A stretch of 64,000 nt of DNA from Ochrovirga pacifica (GTDB lineage Bacteria > Bacteroidota > Bacteroidia > Flavobacteriales > Flavobacteriaceae): NCBI RefSeq assembly GCF_000220525.1, contig NZ_AFPK01000063.1:1-64000 (forward strand). The letters are read 5' to 3'. The position numbers and the translations under genes are program-made. This document shows positions 25,208 through 33,556 of the stretch, in pieces (the first letter of the stretch is position 1; the number at the start of each line of letters is the position of its first letter). A model generated the notes under the pieces. The model had not been told where the DNA came from, did no database searches, and worked only from the letters and a program-made list of their open reading frames with translations.

Positions 25208-27589
25208 TTAGTGATTTAAGGGAATGGTCATTGATAGAGAGATGTTTCTTCCTGCTTCGGGTACATCAATCAATCGATAAAAACTAGTATGATTAAAGTA
25301 TTTGGTATCCAACACATTGTTTAATTTTAGCCTTATGGTAACAGGGGCTAAGTTTTTAAACAATTGCACATCGCTCTGAATAGACAAATGAAATACTTGA
25401 TAGCCGTTGGTAATTTCTTCTGGAGGTACAATTTCCTTTTGTGCGGCAACTATTTTTGCCGTAGCCGTTAGTTGTGGTTTTATAAAAAAACGAGTGTTTT
25501 TAAATTCGTAATTGGCACTAATCAATCCTGATAGTGGTGGTGCAAATGGCAAGGTAAACCCTTTTTTAGGACCACTTGTTTGTCTAGAATACACATACTC
25601 TAAGGTTCCGTCTAGTGTTAATTTATCAAACAAAGTAGTGCTTGCTTGTAGCTCTCCTCCTGCTCTAAACACTTTGGCTTGGGTGTATTCGTAAGTTTGT
25701 AAATTTTCGGTATTGTTATAATTTGCTGTTGGATTTAAATAGATAAAATTGTCAAAAAAATTGACAAAAGGACTCATACACACACGGAACAAATTATTGG
25801 TGTGATCAAAGTCAACATCAATTTGATAAGAGGATTCTGGATCTAAGTCTAAATTTCCTTTTTCATATCGATACATGTGATAGTTTTTTCCGTCCGATGC
25901 CAATTCGTTAGCCAGTGGCATTCTAAAACTTCTTCCTATATTTAACTTGTACTTGGTGTTGTTTGCGATGTAACTTGCTCCTATAGAAGCACTGTAGTTT
26001 CCGTATTTATTGGTTTTGTTTTTAGCTCTTTGTACATAGGCATTTGTTGTGGTTCCATCTCCATGATGTACGGGTGTTTCATACCAATCTACATATTCTT
26101 TGGTTTCGATGGTACCATAATCGTAACGCAAGCCAAGCATTAGGTGAAAATCGTGCGTTAACTCGTAGTGGTCGTAAGCAAAGGCTCCCGTTGTAAAACG
26201 ATTGTAAGCCGGAATTAAAAATCCCCATCCTGCTATATTATTGTCTTGATACTCTGTATTAATTCCATATATCAACTTGTTGCGGTCATTGGGTTTAAAC
26301 TCATCTCTTAGGTTTAACGCATAGGTACTTTTCTTAAAAATTCGCTCTTTAGAATTATCAGGTTTGGGCATGTACCCATGTGCTACAGGTTCTGAATGCT
26401 CTTCTCTGTGATTGTGTTGATAGCCTAGTTCTATTGATATTTTATGCATTCCTTGCTGAATGGAAGTATTGTTCAATACCTTAAAGTGATTGACCGTATG
26501 AAAAGGCAAGTCGATATCTCTGTTAGAGCGATCGTAATCTATATCTGATGTTCTAACTTCTAAACCGTGTGCGTTGGCAAAAAATCCATTTTTAGCATTT
26601 ACATTACTAAAAAACGTTTCAGATTTTATATGTCTTGCTATATACCCTAGGCTAAAACTTGCATTGGCTTCTCTACCCGCTGTGTTTCTTAAATGATTCT
26701 TACTAAGTTGAAAAACATAGTTGTTGTAGTTAATAACATCTGCAGGTACTTTATAATCTCCATAATCCCTGTAGGTCAATCGAGCTCTGTAAAACCAATG
26801 TTCTTTTCTAGACTGAACACCAGTAGAAATTCCCAGCAAATCATTGTTTGTTTCTGCTAACAAATTAACATTGCCCGTAAAGGAATGTATATGCGGAATT
26901 TTAGGAGGTTGAATATCTACCACTCCTGCAATAGCATCTGATCCATATAATAAAGAGGCAGGCCCTTTTATAACACTTACATTTTCTATTCCGTACTGAT
27001 CAATTTCTAAACCGTGATCACTTCCCCATTGCTGTGCTTCATGTTTAATTCCATTCTGAACAACAACAACCCTATTAAACCCTAAACCTCTAATCACAGG
27101 TTTTGATTGACCTGAACCTATATTAATGGTACTAACTCCAGGAATATTTTGTAGGGTTTGCATCAGGCTGTTTTCTCTGTTTTTTTGTAAAAAATCTTCA
27201 TCTACATTGTAGGTTACTAACGGACTTTCTTCATATAGTCTATTTTTTGATTTCCCGTGCAACTCTACCTTTTTCAGAGAATTGGTAGTTTCTTTTAAAT
27301 ATATTTTAAGGTTTTCTATACTTGACGAGAAATTTATTGTTATATCTTGTGTTTTGTATCCTATGTGCGAAATACGAATACTTGTATTTTTTTTGTAAAA
27401 AGGACCTAGCACAAAACTTCCTTCAGAAGAACTAATTGTCATGTTCTGCTCTCCAAAAATAGTAACCCCCATTATAGGCTCTAACGATTTGGCATTGTAC
27501 ACGTTACCTTTTAAGGTAAACGAATTTTGGGTATAAGCTGTGGCATACATACTAAATACAGCACATAGGCACAGAAATTTCTGTAACAT
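25208..27589 (-). CDS. TonB-dependent receptor, probably for zinc or a metal chelate
   Basis: A 793-residue outer-membrane receptor: signal peptide (about residues 1-21), carboxypeptidase-like regulatory domain (about 24-108), plug domain (about 115-225, with LMQTLQNIPGVSTINIGSG, KPVIRGLGFNRVVVVQNG and GPASLLYGSDAIAGVVDI), and a 22-strand barrel ending in an aromatic-containing last strand. It imports a ligand using energy from the TonB-ExbBD complex. The plug region includes HEAQQWGSDHGLEID and the barrel has His-rich loops (HREEHSEPVAHGYM; TPVHHGDG), a pattern seen in receptors for zinc or copper. Genes downstream (DUF4625, ZigA-like GTPase, Fur-family regulator) support zinc. Confidence 0.9.
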   Translation of the reverse strand: MLQKFLCLCAVFSMYATAYTQNSFTLKGNVYNAKSLEPIMGVTIFGEQNMTISSSEGSFVLGPFYKKNTSIRISHIGYKTQDITINFSSSIENLKIYLKETTNSLKKVELHGKSKNRLYEESPLVTYNVDEDFLQKNRENSLMQTLQNIPGVSTINIGSGQSKPVIRGLGFNRVVVVQNGIKHEAQQWGSDHGLEIDQYGIENVSVIKGPASLLYGSDAIAGVVDIQPPKIPHIHSFTGNVNLLAETNNDLLGISTGVQSRKEHWFYRARLTYRDYGDYKVPADVINYNNYVFQLSKNHLRNTAGREANASFSLGYIARHIKSETFFSNVNAKNGFFANAHGLEVRTSDIDYDRSNRDIDLPFHTVNHFKVLNNTSIQQGMHKISIELGYQHNHREEHSEPVAHGYMPKPDNSKERIFKKSTYALNLRDEFKPNDRNKLIYGINTEYQDNNIAGWGFLIPAYNRFTTGAFAYDHYELTHDFHLMLGLRYDYGTIETKEYVDWYETPVHHGDGTTTNAYVQRAKNKTNKYGNYSASIGASYIANNTKYKLNIGRSFRMPLANELASDGKNYHMYRYEKGNLDLDPESSYQIDVDFDHTNNLFRVCMSPFVNFFDNFIYLNPTANYNNTENLQTYEYTQAKVFRAGGELQASTTLFDKLTLDGTLEYVYSRQTSGPKKGFTLPFAPPLSGLISANYEFKNTRFFIKPQLTATAKIVAAQKEIVPPEEITNGYQVFHLSIQSDVQLFKNLAPVTIRLKLNNVLDTKYFNHTSFYRLIDVPEAGRNISLSMTIPLNH

Positions 27590-27637
27590 ATAAAGTGGTT
27601 TTTACTAATAAAACAGCAAATAATTCACATTGATTGT

Positions 27638-27668
27638 CAAACAATTATATCATTTAGATAATTGTTTG
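27638..27668. repeat. Perfect inverted repeat upstream of the TonB receptor gene
   Basis: CAAACAATTAT (27638-27648) and ATAATTGTTTG (27658-27668) are perfect arms with a nine-base spacer; flanking bases nearly extend the match to 14. It lies 49-79 bases before the receptor ATG. Neither strand has a T run after it, so an operator or leader structure is more likely than a terminator. Confidence 0.55.
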
Positions 27669-27719
27669 GCACATGTAAAAACAGAGGCTTCTATTGCTAA
27701 GCTCACTGTACGTAGGGTT

Positions 27720-28046
27720 TTAAAGAAATAAAGAAAATTTAGGCGGAGGCCTAGAGTTAAGTTGATCCGAAGTAATAGCACTAACTTCTATAAAACAATA
27801 ACTATTGATGCTTTTTTTTAGATAAAAAAAGAGCGGAGTTTCTGGTGTAAATTCAGGTGGAGTTTCTAATTGTAAGGGAATAATATTCTGTTGTATACTA
27901 ATCTCACAAACTGAACAAGGCTTTTCTTGGTCATGATGGTCATCATTATGAAAAAAAGCATGACTGCCTACCATTTTCAATGCCATGAAAATGAAAAGCA
28001 ATACAAACGCTATACTTTTTTTTATAAAAAACGGATACCTTATCAT
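27720..28046 (-). CDS. Small membrane-anchored protein with His cluster and CxxC
   Basis: A 108-residue protein with one N-terminal hydrophobic segment (about residues 9-28, signal anchor or signal peptide) and a short extracytoplasmic part. The part nearest the membrane has HAFFHNDDHHDQEKPCSVC, a likely metal-binding site of His, Asp and a CxxC pair, then a Pro-rich stretch, and it ends with RPPPKFSLFL. The ATG at 28046 was chosen because it begins a normal signal segment; an open frame extends a further 11 codons upstream. Similar small proteins often precede metal-linked TonB receptors in Bacteroidota. Its gene is first in the cluster, 130 bases before the receptor gene. No function is established. 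Confidence 0.65.
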   Translation of the reverse strand: MIRYPFFIKKSIAFVLLFIFMALKMVGSHAFFHNDDHHDQEKPCSVCEISIQQNIIPLQLETPPEFTPETPLFFYLKKSINSYCFIEVSAITSDQLNSRPPPKFSLFL

Positions 28047-28186
28047 GTTTAAAACAATCCAAACGCATCTTTGTTGCATTTGAGCCGCGAATGTATCTAT
28101 ATTTTATGAAAACACAAAGAATTATGCTGATTTATATAAACTGTTTTTAAGCAATTATTTAGATCAATGCTTGTTAAAAATAGCGA

Positions 28187-29194
28187 CTAATAATTGTTAA
28201 GACTGGCTTGAATTCTGGTTTTAATTTTATCAACAAAACTTTGGGGTTCTAAAACAATGATTCCTTCGCCATAAGAGAGAATTTGCTGTTCTAGTTCGTA
28301 ATTAGGAATAACATCTAAAGTAAACGTCAAGCCCTCAGCGTTCATCGTGCCATTTTTTTGACTTCCGTGCATGGGTTGTGTTAAAATATAGGGAGCTAAT
28401 TCTTTAGAAGCTTTTAGTTTAATTCTTACCAATTCATCATTCAAACCACCTCTTGTAACCCCAATTACATCTTCATATCTTTCAATAAAATCGATGTCCG
28501 AAACCAAGTAAGGCTCTTTTAGTTCTTTTATATCGATAATTCTATCTATAGACAAAGTAGTTACAGGATTGTATTTGGAATGTGTCCCCAAAACAAACCA
28601 ACGATTGTTGTATTGTTTTAAATACTGTGGGTGCATTGTAAACAATTCTTCTCCTTCTTTTCTAAATGTTTGGTAGCGAATTTGTAATACTTTTTGATAC
28701 AAAATTGCATTAAACAATGGAGTTAAATGCTCTAGTCCTTTTAAAAAAGGATTGGTTTCAAAACCCAAAATTTCTCTTGGGGTTTCATGAATTCCAAAAT
28801 CTTTTTCTAGTTTTAAGGTTAGCTCCTCTACCCATCCAAATTGAGGCAATCCTTTAATTCTATTAAGGGTTAACAAAGCTTCTTTTAGTTGTAAAGCTTC
28901 GGTTTCATTTATAGGTTGGTTATTGATAGAAAAACTGGGATTAGCATAACGGTAATAAGCAGATCTCCCTTCTTTGGTAATTTCCAAATCTACACCATAA
29001 CCTTGCTCACTTTTCATAAAGTTGATGTCTTCGTATACCTGCCTTCTTTTTACACCATCACCAGAGCCATTATAATTAAATAAAGCTTGATTACAGGCTT
29101 CTATCAAATCGTTAATTCCATATCTTTTTCCTGTATTTCTAAAGCATTTATCCAATGCTTGGTAGCGTATCATCGCATTTTTATTAGTAGCCAT
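28187..29194 (-). CDS. WYL-domain transcriptional regulator
   Basis: A 335-residue cytoplasmic regulator. The N-terminus (about residues 1-70) is a winged-helix DNA-binding region; a WYL domain lies at about 145-240, with YNNRWFVLGTHS as the family's ligand-binding stretch, and a C-terminal WCX extension follows, ending LEPQSFVDKIKTRI. WYL proteins sense nucleotides or nucleic acids and control DNA repair, phage defence or other stress genes; the target here is unknown. A complete promoter (TTG, 19 bases, TAAATTTG) precedes it. A 76-codon gene is transcribed divergently from the same 101-base gap. Confidence 0.9.
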   Translation of the reverse strand: MATNKNAMIRYQALDKCFRNTGKRYGINDLIEACNQALFNYNGSGDGVKRRQVYEDINFMKSEQGYGVDLEITKEGRSAYYRYANPSFSINNQPINETEALQLKEALLTLNRIKGLPQFGWVEELTLKLEKDFGIHETPREILGFETNPFLKGLEHLTPLFNAILYQKVLQIRYQTFRKEGEELFTMHPQYLKQYNNRWFVLGTHSKYNPVTTLSIDRIIDIKELKEPYLVSDIDFIERYEDVIGVTRGGLNDELVRIKLKASKELAPYILTQPMHGSQKNGTMNAEGLTFTLDVIPNYELEQQILSYGEGIIVLEPQSFVDKIKTRIQASLNNY

Positions 29195-29218
29195 TGTAAG
29201 TGTTTTTTAGGTATATGA

Positions 29219-29248
29219 CAAATTTATCATATTCGTGCAGATTCACAA
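29219..29248 (-). promoter_or_regulatory. Complete Bacteroidota promoter for the WYL regulator gene
   Basis: On the minus strand, TAAATTTG (29219-29226) is preceded by TTG (29246-29248) at exactly 19 bases, matching both consensus elements. The predicted start is about 21 bases before the ATG. Confidence 0.72.
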
Positions 29249-29295
29249 CACACATGTATTGAATATTTGTATCACCATTACAAAACATAACAAAT

Positions 29296-29526
29296 ATGCA
29301 AGGTTTTCATAGTTTACTAAATCAAAGAAAAAAAATGAATCAATTGTTTGATGCTATCATTAGCAACCCTCGTTTATCGGAACAAGAGTTTGACAAAGCA
29401 ATGCAAGAGTGGGTATGTGCAAATCAAAAACTAGAACTTAAAGAAGAGCAATGTGCCAACAGCTGGTATGTAGCCCAAACATCTAGAGAGTTTAATGCGA
29501 CCAAAATTCTAACAGAATCTATCTAA
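29296..29526 (+). CDS. Small hypothetical protein divergent from the WYL gene
   Basis: A 76-residue, hydrophilic, helix-rich protein with no signal peptide or membrane segment: an N-terminal basic stretch (HSLLNQRKKMNQLFDAI), a middle with Glu/Lys/Gln-rich helices and two Cys residues. I do not recognise a family. It could be real because it has a normal ATG and codon use, shares the intergenic region with a regulator, and its end runs just into the lpxK 3' end (8-base overlap). An imperfect promoter core (AATATTTG) precedes it. A second in-frame ATG at 29335 is possible. Confidence 0.55.
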   Translation: MQGFHSLLNQRKKMNQLFDAIISNPRLSEQEFDKAMQEWVCANQKLELKEEQCANSWYVAQTSREFNATKILTESI

Positions 29527-30541
29527 AGTTTTCTACAAAAGAGGTTATCAACTGATCGAACTGCTCTTTTGAATCTAAAAATTCTATCTCGATAGGTAGG
29601 TAGTACAAATTGGTTATTTCATCACATAGTCTTACGTAATCTTTTTCGGTGGTTAAAACTAAGTGAGTTATAGATTTTTCATGAATATCACCTAGTTCTT
29701 TAACACTAAAGTTATGATGATCTGAGAATTTTAAATGTTCAAAAGAAATACCTAAAGAGCGTAAATACGTAGTTAACGGTGTTGGGTTGGCAATTCCAGT
29801 AACTAGTACAATGGGACGATCTATTTTTTCTAAAGCCATCGTGTTTTGTTTGCTGATTAGCTGCTTAGAATAACGTATTTTGGTAAAAAACAAAGATTGA
29901 TGAGAGTTGGGTTTAAGCTTATGTCTAATGTGTTTTTGTTCTTTTTTTGACAAATCAACAGGGCACTTGGTTACTACAATAATTTGGGCTCTTTTTTTAC
30001 CTGCTTTAAATTCTCTTAGCCTTCCTGTAGGCATCATAAAATCATCACTATACAAATTGTGGTACGAGGTTAATAGAATCTGAAGTCCAGCCTTTATTTT
30101 TCTATGCTGATAAGCATCATCTAACAAAACAAGTTCGGTGCTAGGCAACTGTTCTAAAATCTGATATACCCCCTCTACTCTGTTGTTATTGACAGCTACA
30201 TCAATTTCATTAAATTTTTGAAAATATTGATAGGGCTCATCTCCTAAATCCCTTACGGTTGTTTGTGAATTTGCGAGTACAAATCCTTTACTTTTTCTTT
30301 TATAACCTCTGCTTAAAACTGCAGTTTTATAAGAAGTAGCTAGTAGTCTAATAAGATATTCTATTTGCGGAGTTTTACCTGTTCCTCCTACACTTAAATT
30401 TCCTACACAAATAATGGGAATCTTAAATTTGGTAGATTTTAAGACTTGGTTGTTGTACAAACCATTTCTAATTGCTGTGATGGTTCCGTACAACAAAGAA
30501 AATGGTAACAAAAGATAGCGAACAACCTTACTAAAAAACAT
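29519..30541 (-). CDS. lpxK: Tetraacyldisaccharide 4'-kinase
   Basis: A 340-residue inner-membrane-associated kinase that phosphorylates the 4' position of the lipid A precursor (the sixth step of the Raetz pathway), making lipid IVA. The N-terminal amphipathic/hydrophobic helix (VVRYLLLPFSLLYG) anchors it to the membrane. The P-loop is GNLSVGGTGKTP near residue 50, with further signatures LSRGYKRKSKGF, GDEPYQ and LLDDAYQHR. The ATG at 30541 was chosen because a promoter core lies at 30571-30578, inside a longer upstream frame. It is divergent from the nif3-like gene. Confidence 0.95.
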   Translation of the reverse strand: MFFSKVVRYLLLPFSLLYGTITAIRNGLYNNQVLKSTKFKIPIICVGNLSVGGTGKTPQIEYLIRLLATSYKTAVLSRGYKRKSKGFVLANSQTTVRDLGDEPYQYFQKFNEIDVAVNNNRVEGVYQILEQLPSTELVLLDDAYQHRKIKAGLQILLTSYHNLYSDDFMMPTGRLREFKAGKKRAQIIVVTKCPVDLSKKEQKHIRHKLKPNSHQSLFFTKIRYSKQLISKQNTMALEKIDRPIVLVTGIANPTPLTTYLRSLGISFEHLKFSDHHNFSVKELGDIHEKSITHLVLTTEKDYVRLCDEITNLYYLPIEIEFLDSKEQFDQLITSFVENFR

Positions 30542-30570
30542 CAATGTAAAATTATTGTTAAGTAAAAAAT

Positions 30571-30578
30571 CAAAACTA
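30571..30578 (-). promoter_or_regulatory. Promoter -7 box for lpxK
   Basis: The minus strand reads TAGTTTTG, 29 bases before the ATG at 30541, with a TTG (30599-30601) 20 bases upstream. Confidence 0.6.
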
Positions 30579-30621
30579 AAACAAATAAAGCCTAGAAGCA
30601 ATAGTAAAAAAATAAAATCTT

Positions 30622-30629
30622 TATTTTTG
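30622..30629 (+). promoter_or_regulatory. Promoter -7 box directly abutting the nif3-like start codon
   Basis: TATTTTTG matches TAnnTTTG exactly and ends only three bases before the ATG at 30633. Given the usual distance from this box to the start of transcription, the RNA would begin at or next to the start codon. Confidence 0.55.
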
Positions 30630-30632
30630 GGT

Positions 30633-31727
30633 ATGAAAATTAAAGAAATTACAGATTGTATTGAAACACTAGCTCCCTTGTCTTATGCAGAAGATTTTGA
30701 CAATGTGGGGTTGCTTGTAGGAGATGCACAGACAAAAGTTACAGGCGTTTTAGTAACCTTAGATACTTTAGAGGCTACTGTTGATGAAGCTATAGAAAAC
30801 AAATGTAACCTAATTGTTAGCTTTCACCCTATTATTTTTTCTGGGTTGAAAAAACTAAACGGAGCAACCTATGTAGAAAGAGTTGTATTAAAAGCTATAA
30901 AAAACGACATTGCAATATATGCTACACACACAGCTTTGGATAATAGTTTTGATGGAGTAAATGCTAAGATTTGTGAAGTTCTAGGATTGACCCAAAGGGA
31001 AATTTTAATTCCACAAAAAAACACTATAAAAAAACTTACTACCTACGTTCCCACCAACGCTTTAGAACAGGTAAGAAATCATCTTTTTGAACAAGGAGCT
31101 GGTAGTATTGGAAATTACGATCATTGTAGTTTTACAAATCTGGGTACAGGAACCTATAAAGGCAACGAAAATTCTAACCCTACTATTGGAGAAAAAGGAA
31201 AACTCCATACCGAAGAAGAAGTGCAACTACATGTAACTTTCCCAAAACATTTAGAAGGAAAAATTATCAAAGCATTATTAGCTTCCCATCCTTACGAAGA
31301 AGTAGCATACGAAGTAAGCTTACTAGAAAACAAAAACCAGCACATAGGTATGGGAATGGTTGCAGAATTAGAAACTCCCATGGCCACGGAAGAGTTTTTA
31401 GCTTTAGTAAAAAGCAAAATGAATGTTTCTTGCATCAAACACTCAGCTATTATAAATTCACAAATCAAGAGAGTGGCTGTGTTGGGTGGTTCTGGTAGTT
31501 TTGCAACCTCCTATGCAATTGCAAAAAAGGCAGATGTATACCTGTCTGCGGATTTTAAATACCATGATTTTTACAAAGCTGAAGGGAAAATTTTACTGGC
31601 AGATATTGGACATTATGAAAGTGAGCAGTTTACAAAAAATCTATTAGTTGACTTTCTTACCGAAAAATTTTGTAATTTTGCAATCATTTTATCGAATATC
31701 CATACAAACCCAATATATTATTCATAG
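30633..31727 (+). CDS. Nif3-like dinuclear metal-centre protein
   Basis: A 364-residue protein of the Nif3/YqfO family, which forms hexameric rings with a di-metal centre; it is also annotated as GTP cyclohydrolase I type 2, but its reaction is unsettled. Metal-ligand regions are visible: DNVGLLVGD, IVSFHPIIFSG, YATHTALDN and, near the C-terminus, DIGHYESE. The length shows the extra PII/CutA-like domain inserted in the middle (about residues 120-235), usual in Bacteroidota and Firmicutes. The ATG at 30633 is chosen over an upstream in-frame start because the promoter core lies between them. The COG1579 gene begins five bases downstream, a pairing conserved in this phylum. Confidence 0.9.
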   Translation: MKIKEITDCIETLAPLSYAEDFDNVGLLVGDAQTKVTGVLVTLDTLEATVDEAIENKCNLIVSFHPIIFSGLKKLNGATYVERVVLKAIKNDIAIYATHTALDNSFDGVNAKICEVLGLTQREILIPQKNTIKKLTTYVPTNALEQVRNHLFEQGAGSIGNYDHCSFTNLGTGTYKGNENSNPTIGEKGKLHTEEEVQLHVTFPKHLEGKIIKALLASHPYEEVAYEVSLLENKNQHIGMGMVAELETPMATEEFLALVKSKMNVSCIKHSAIINSQIKRVAVLGGSGSFATSYAIAKKADVYLSADFKYHDFYKAEGKILLADIGHYESEQFTKNLLVDFLTEKFCNFAIILSNIHTNPIYYS

Positions 31728-31731
31728 TATT

Positions 31732-32505
31732 ATGGCAATGAAACAAGAAGTAACCGTAGAAGATAAGTTAAGAGCTCTTTATAACTTACAATTAATTGAT
31801 TCTAGAATTGATGAAATCAATAACGTACAAGGAGAATTGCCTTTAGAGATTGAAGATTTAGAGAGTGAAATTGCTGGTTTGTCTAAACGTATTGAGAAAT
31901 TAAATCAAGATGTTGCTAATTTTGAGACCGAAATCTCTAATCGTAAAATCAGTATTGAAGACGCTAAAACTGCGGCTAAAAAATATGCTGAACAACAAAA
32001 ATCTGTTCGTAATAACAGAGAGTTTGATTCTTTAAGTAAAGAGATTGAATTCCAAGAATTGGAAATTGAATTGGCAGAAAAAAGAATAAAAGAAGCTTAT
32101 GCTAAAATTGAGCACAAAAAAGAAGCTATTGCAAAAACTAACGAAAAATTAGAAGCGCAACAAGCACATTTAGATCACAAAAAAAACGAGTTAAACTCAA
32201 TTTTAAAAGAGACAGAGAACGAACAAAACGAATTGAAATCTTTGTCTGATCAGATGGCAGAAAAAATTGACAACCATTTGTTAACTGCTTATCAAAGAAT
32301 TAGAAGCAATGTAAAGAATGGATTGGCTGTAGTAGCTATTGAAAGAGGTGCTGCAGGAGGTTCTTACTTTACCATTCCACCACAAGTACAAATTGAAATT
32401 GCTAGTCGTAAAAAAATCACTATCGATGAATACTCAGGACGTATTTTGGTAGATGCTGCTTTGGCTCAAGAAGAAAAAGAAAAGTTGGATGCGATTTTAA
32501 ACTAG
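31732..32505 (+). CDS. COG1579-type coiled-coil protein lacking its zinc ribbon
   Basis: A 257-residue soluble protein. Residues about 30-175 form a long antiparallel coiled coil rich in Glu, Lys, Ala and Leu. The C-terminal part, with VAIERGAAGGSYFTIPPQVQ, corresponds to the zinc-ribbon domain of the COG1579/CdsZ family, but the product contains no cysteine, so it cannot bind zinc in the usual way. The family is associated with nucleic acids or ribosomes, but its role in Bacteroidota is not known. The start at 31732 is preferred, five bases after the nif3-like stop; an open frame that overlaps nif3 further upstream is not convincing. A strong hairpin ends the transcript. Confidence 0.85.
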   Translation: MAMKQEVTVEDKLRALYNLQLIDSRIDEINNVQGELPLEIEDLESEIAGLSKRIEKLNQDVANFETEISNRKISIEDAKTAAKKYAEQQKSVRNNREFDSLSKEIEFQELEIELAEKRIKEAYAKIEHKKEAIAKTNEKLEAQQAHLDHKKNELNSILKETENEQNELKSLSDQMAEKIDNHLLTAYQRIRSNVKNGLAVVAIERGAAGGSYFTIPPQVQIEIASRKKITIDEYSGRILVDAALAQEEKEKLDAILN

Positions 32506-32524
32506 ACAATCACATACTATATTC

Positions 32525-32560
32525 AAAAAAGCATTTCTAATTGATTAGAAATGCTTTTTT
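32525..32560. terminator. Bidirectional terminator between COG1579 and AraC genes
   Basis: Arms of 16 bases (32525-32540 and 32545-32560), AAAAAAGCATTTCTAA and its complement, with a TTGA loop and a following T run. It serves the plus-strand COG1579 gene and the minus-strand AraC gene, whose stop lies six bases away. Confidence 0.9.
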
Positions 32561-32565
32561 TATTT

Positions 32566-33435
32566 TTAGACCTCCCAATGTTCTTTTCTATATTGTAATG
32601 GTGTTTTTTGTGTTAGTTTTTTAAATACTCTAGAAAAATAAGACACATTAGAAAACCCCACCTGATCCGCAATTTCCTGTAAATCATTTTGTGTTGCAAC
32701 CAGTAATAGTTGTGCTCTTTCTACACGTTTTTTCTGGATATATTCATTAGGACGTATTCCAAACGTTTTATAAAACAGCCTAGAAAAATAATCTACGTTT
32801 AAATTTAAAGAAGAAGCCAACTCCATAACCGTCATTTCTGTATGCAAATTAATATTAATGTAATCTTGAATTTTATTCATTTTTGCATTTTTCTTTTTAG
32901 AAGAAACATCATTTTGATAACGCACAATAAATTTAGACAAGATACACTTTAACAATCCAGATGTTTCAAAATAAGCACTTTGAGACAAACGTTGATTTTC
33001 TGTTTTAAAAGAAACCAACCCTGTTTCATTATCATACACTTTAGGGTCATCATTGGTATATGATCTATTAGGATTTAGTTCTAAAATTCGTTTAAAATAA
33101 ATCAAACTAATTGCATCAGCTTTGGTTTCGTAAATAAAATTTAGCTTCGAAAAAATAGACAACCCAGAAGCCGAGATTTCTGTTGCACTAATGTAGTATT
33201 GAGTCATCTGCTTATCACATCTGTAATGACTGTAGGTAAAACTAGGAATTAAATACATAAATCCAGGTTTTAACACATATTCCTGTTGATGATGAAACAC
33301 CTTGGCCTCACCATCAGTTACATAATATAATCTAAAAAATGGACTCATCACATTTTGATAGTTCCAATCATTTGATAAATTCACATATCCTACATTTAAT
33401 AGAGATAAAGTTGTGTTTTCTATAGATTTATTCAC
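32566..33435 (-). CDS. AraC-family transcriptional regulator next to the cytochrome/DUF1501 locus
   Basis: A 289-residue regulator. The N-terminal half is a cupin-like sensor domain (about residues 20-150, with the loop PFFRLYYVTDGEAKVFHHQQEY). The C-terminal half (about 188-285) holds two helix-turn-helix motifs: MELASSLNLNVDYFSRLFYK and LQEIADQVGFSNVSYFSRVFKK. Cupin AraC proteins usually sense sugars or their derivatives. It is transcribed away from the PSCyt1/DUF1553 gene, 121 bases apart, and is the obvious candidate regulator of that block. I found no exact TAnnTTTG core for this gene itself. Confidence 0.9.
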   Translation of the reverse strand: MNKSIENTTLSLLNVGYVNLSNDWNYQNVMSPFFRLYYVTDGEAKVFHHQQEYVLKPGFMYLIPSFTYSHYRCDKQMTQYYISATEISASGLSIFSKLNFIYETKADAISLIYFKRILELNPNRSYTNDDPKVYDNETGLVSFKTENQRLSQSAYFETSGLLKCILSKFIVRYQNDVSSKKKNAKMNKIQDYININLHTEMTVMELASSLNLNVDYFSRLFYKTFGIRPNEYIQKKRVERAQLLLVATQNDLQEIADQVGFSNVSYFSRVFKKLTQKTPLQYRKEHWEV

Positions 33436-33530
33436 TTTTTTATATAATTACTTCACAATAACAACTAGACAAGTCGGATTTGTGTTGAAAAATATCTGAC
33501 AAATATAATAAAAGAACCTTTGTTGAAAGT

Positions 33531-33538
33531 TAATTTTG
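33531..33538 (+). promoter_or_regulatory. Promoter -7 box for the cytochrome/DUF1501 locus
   Basis: TAATTTTG matches TAnnTTTG exactly, 18 bases before the ATG at 33557, with no -33 TTG at the right spacing; weak -33 contact is compatible with activation by the divergent AraC protein. Confidence 0.6.
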
Positions 33539-33556
33539 TAAAAAAACAACTTTTAC

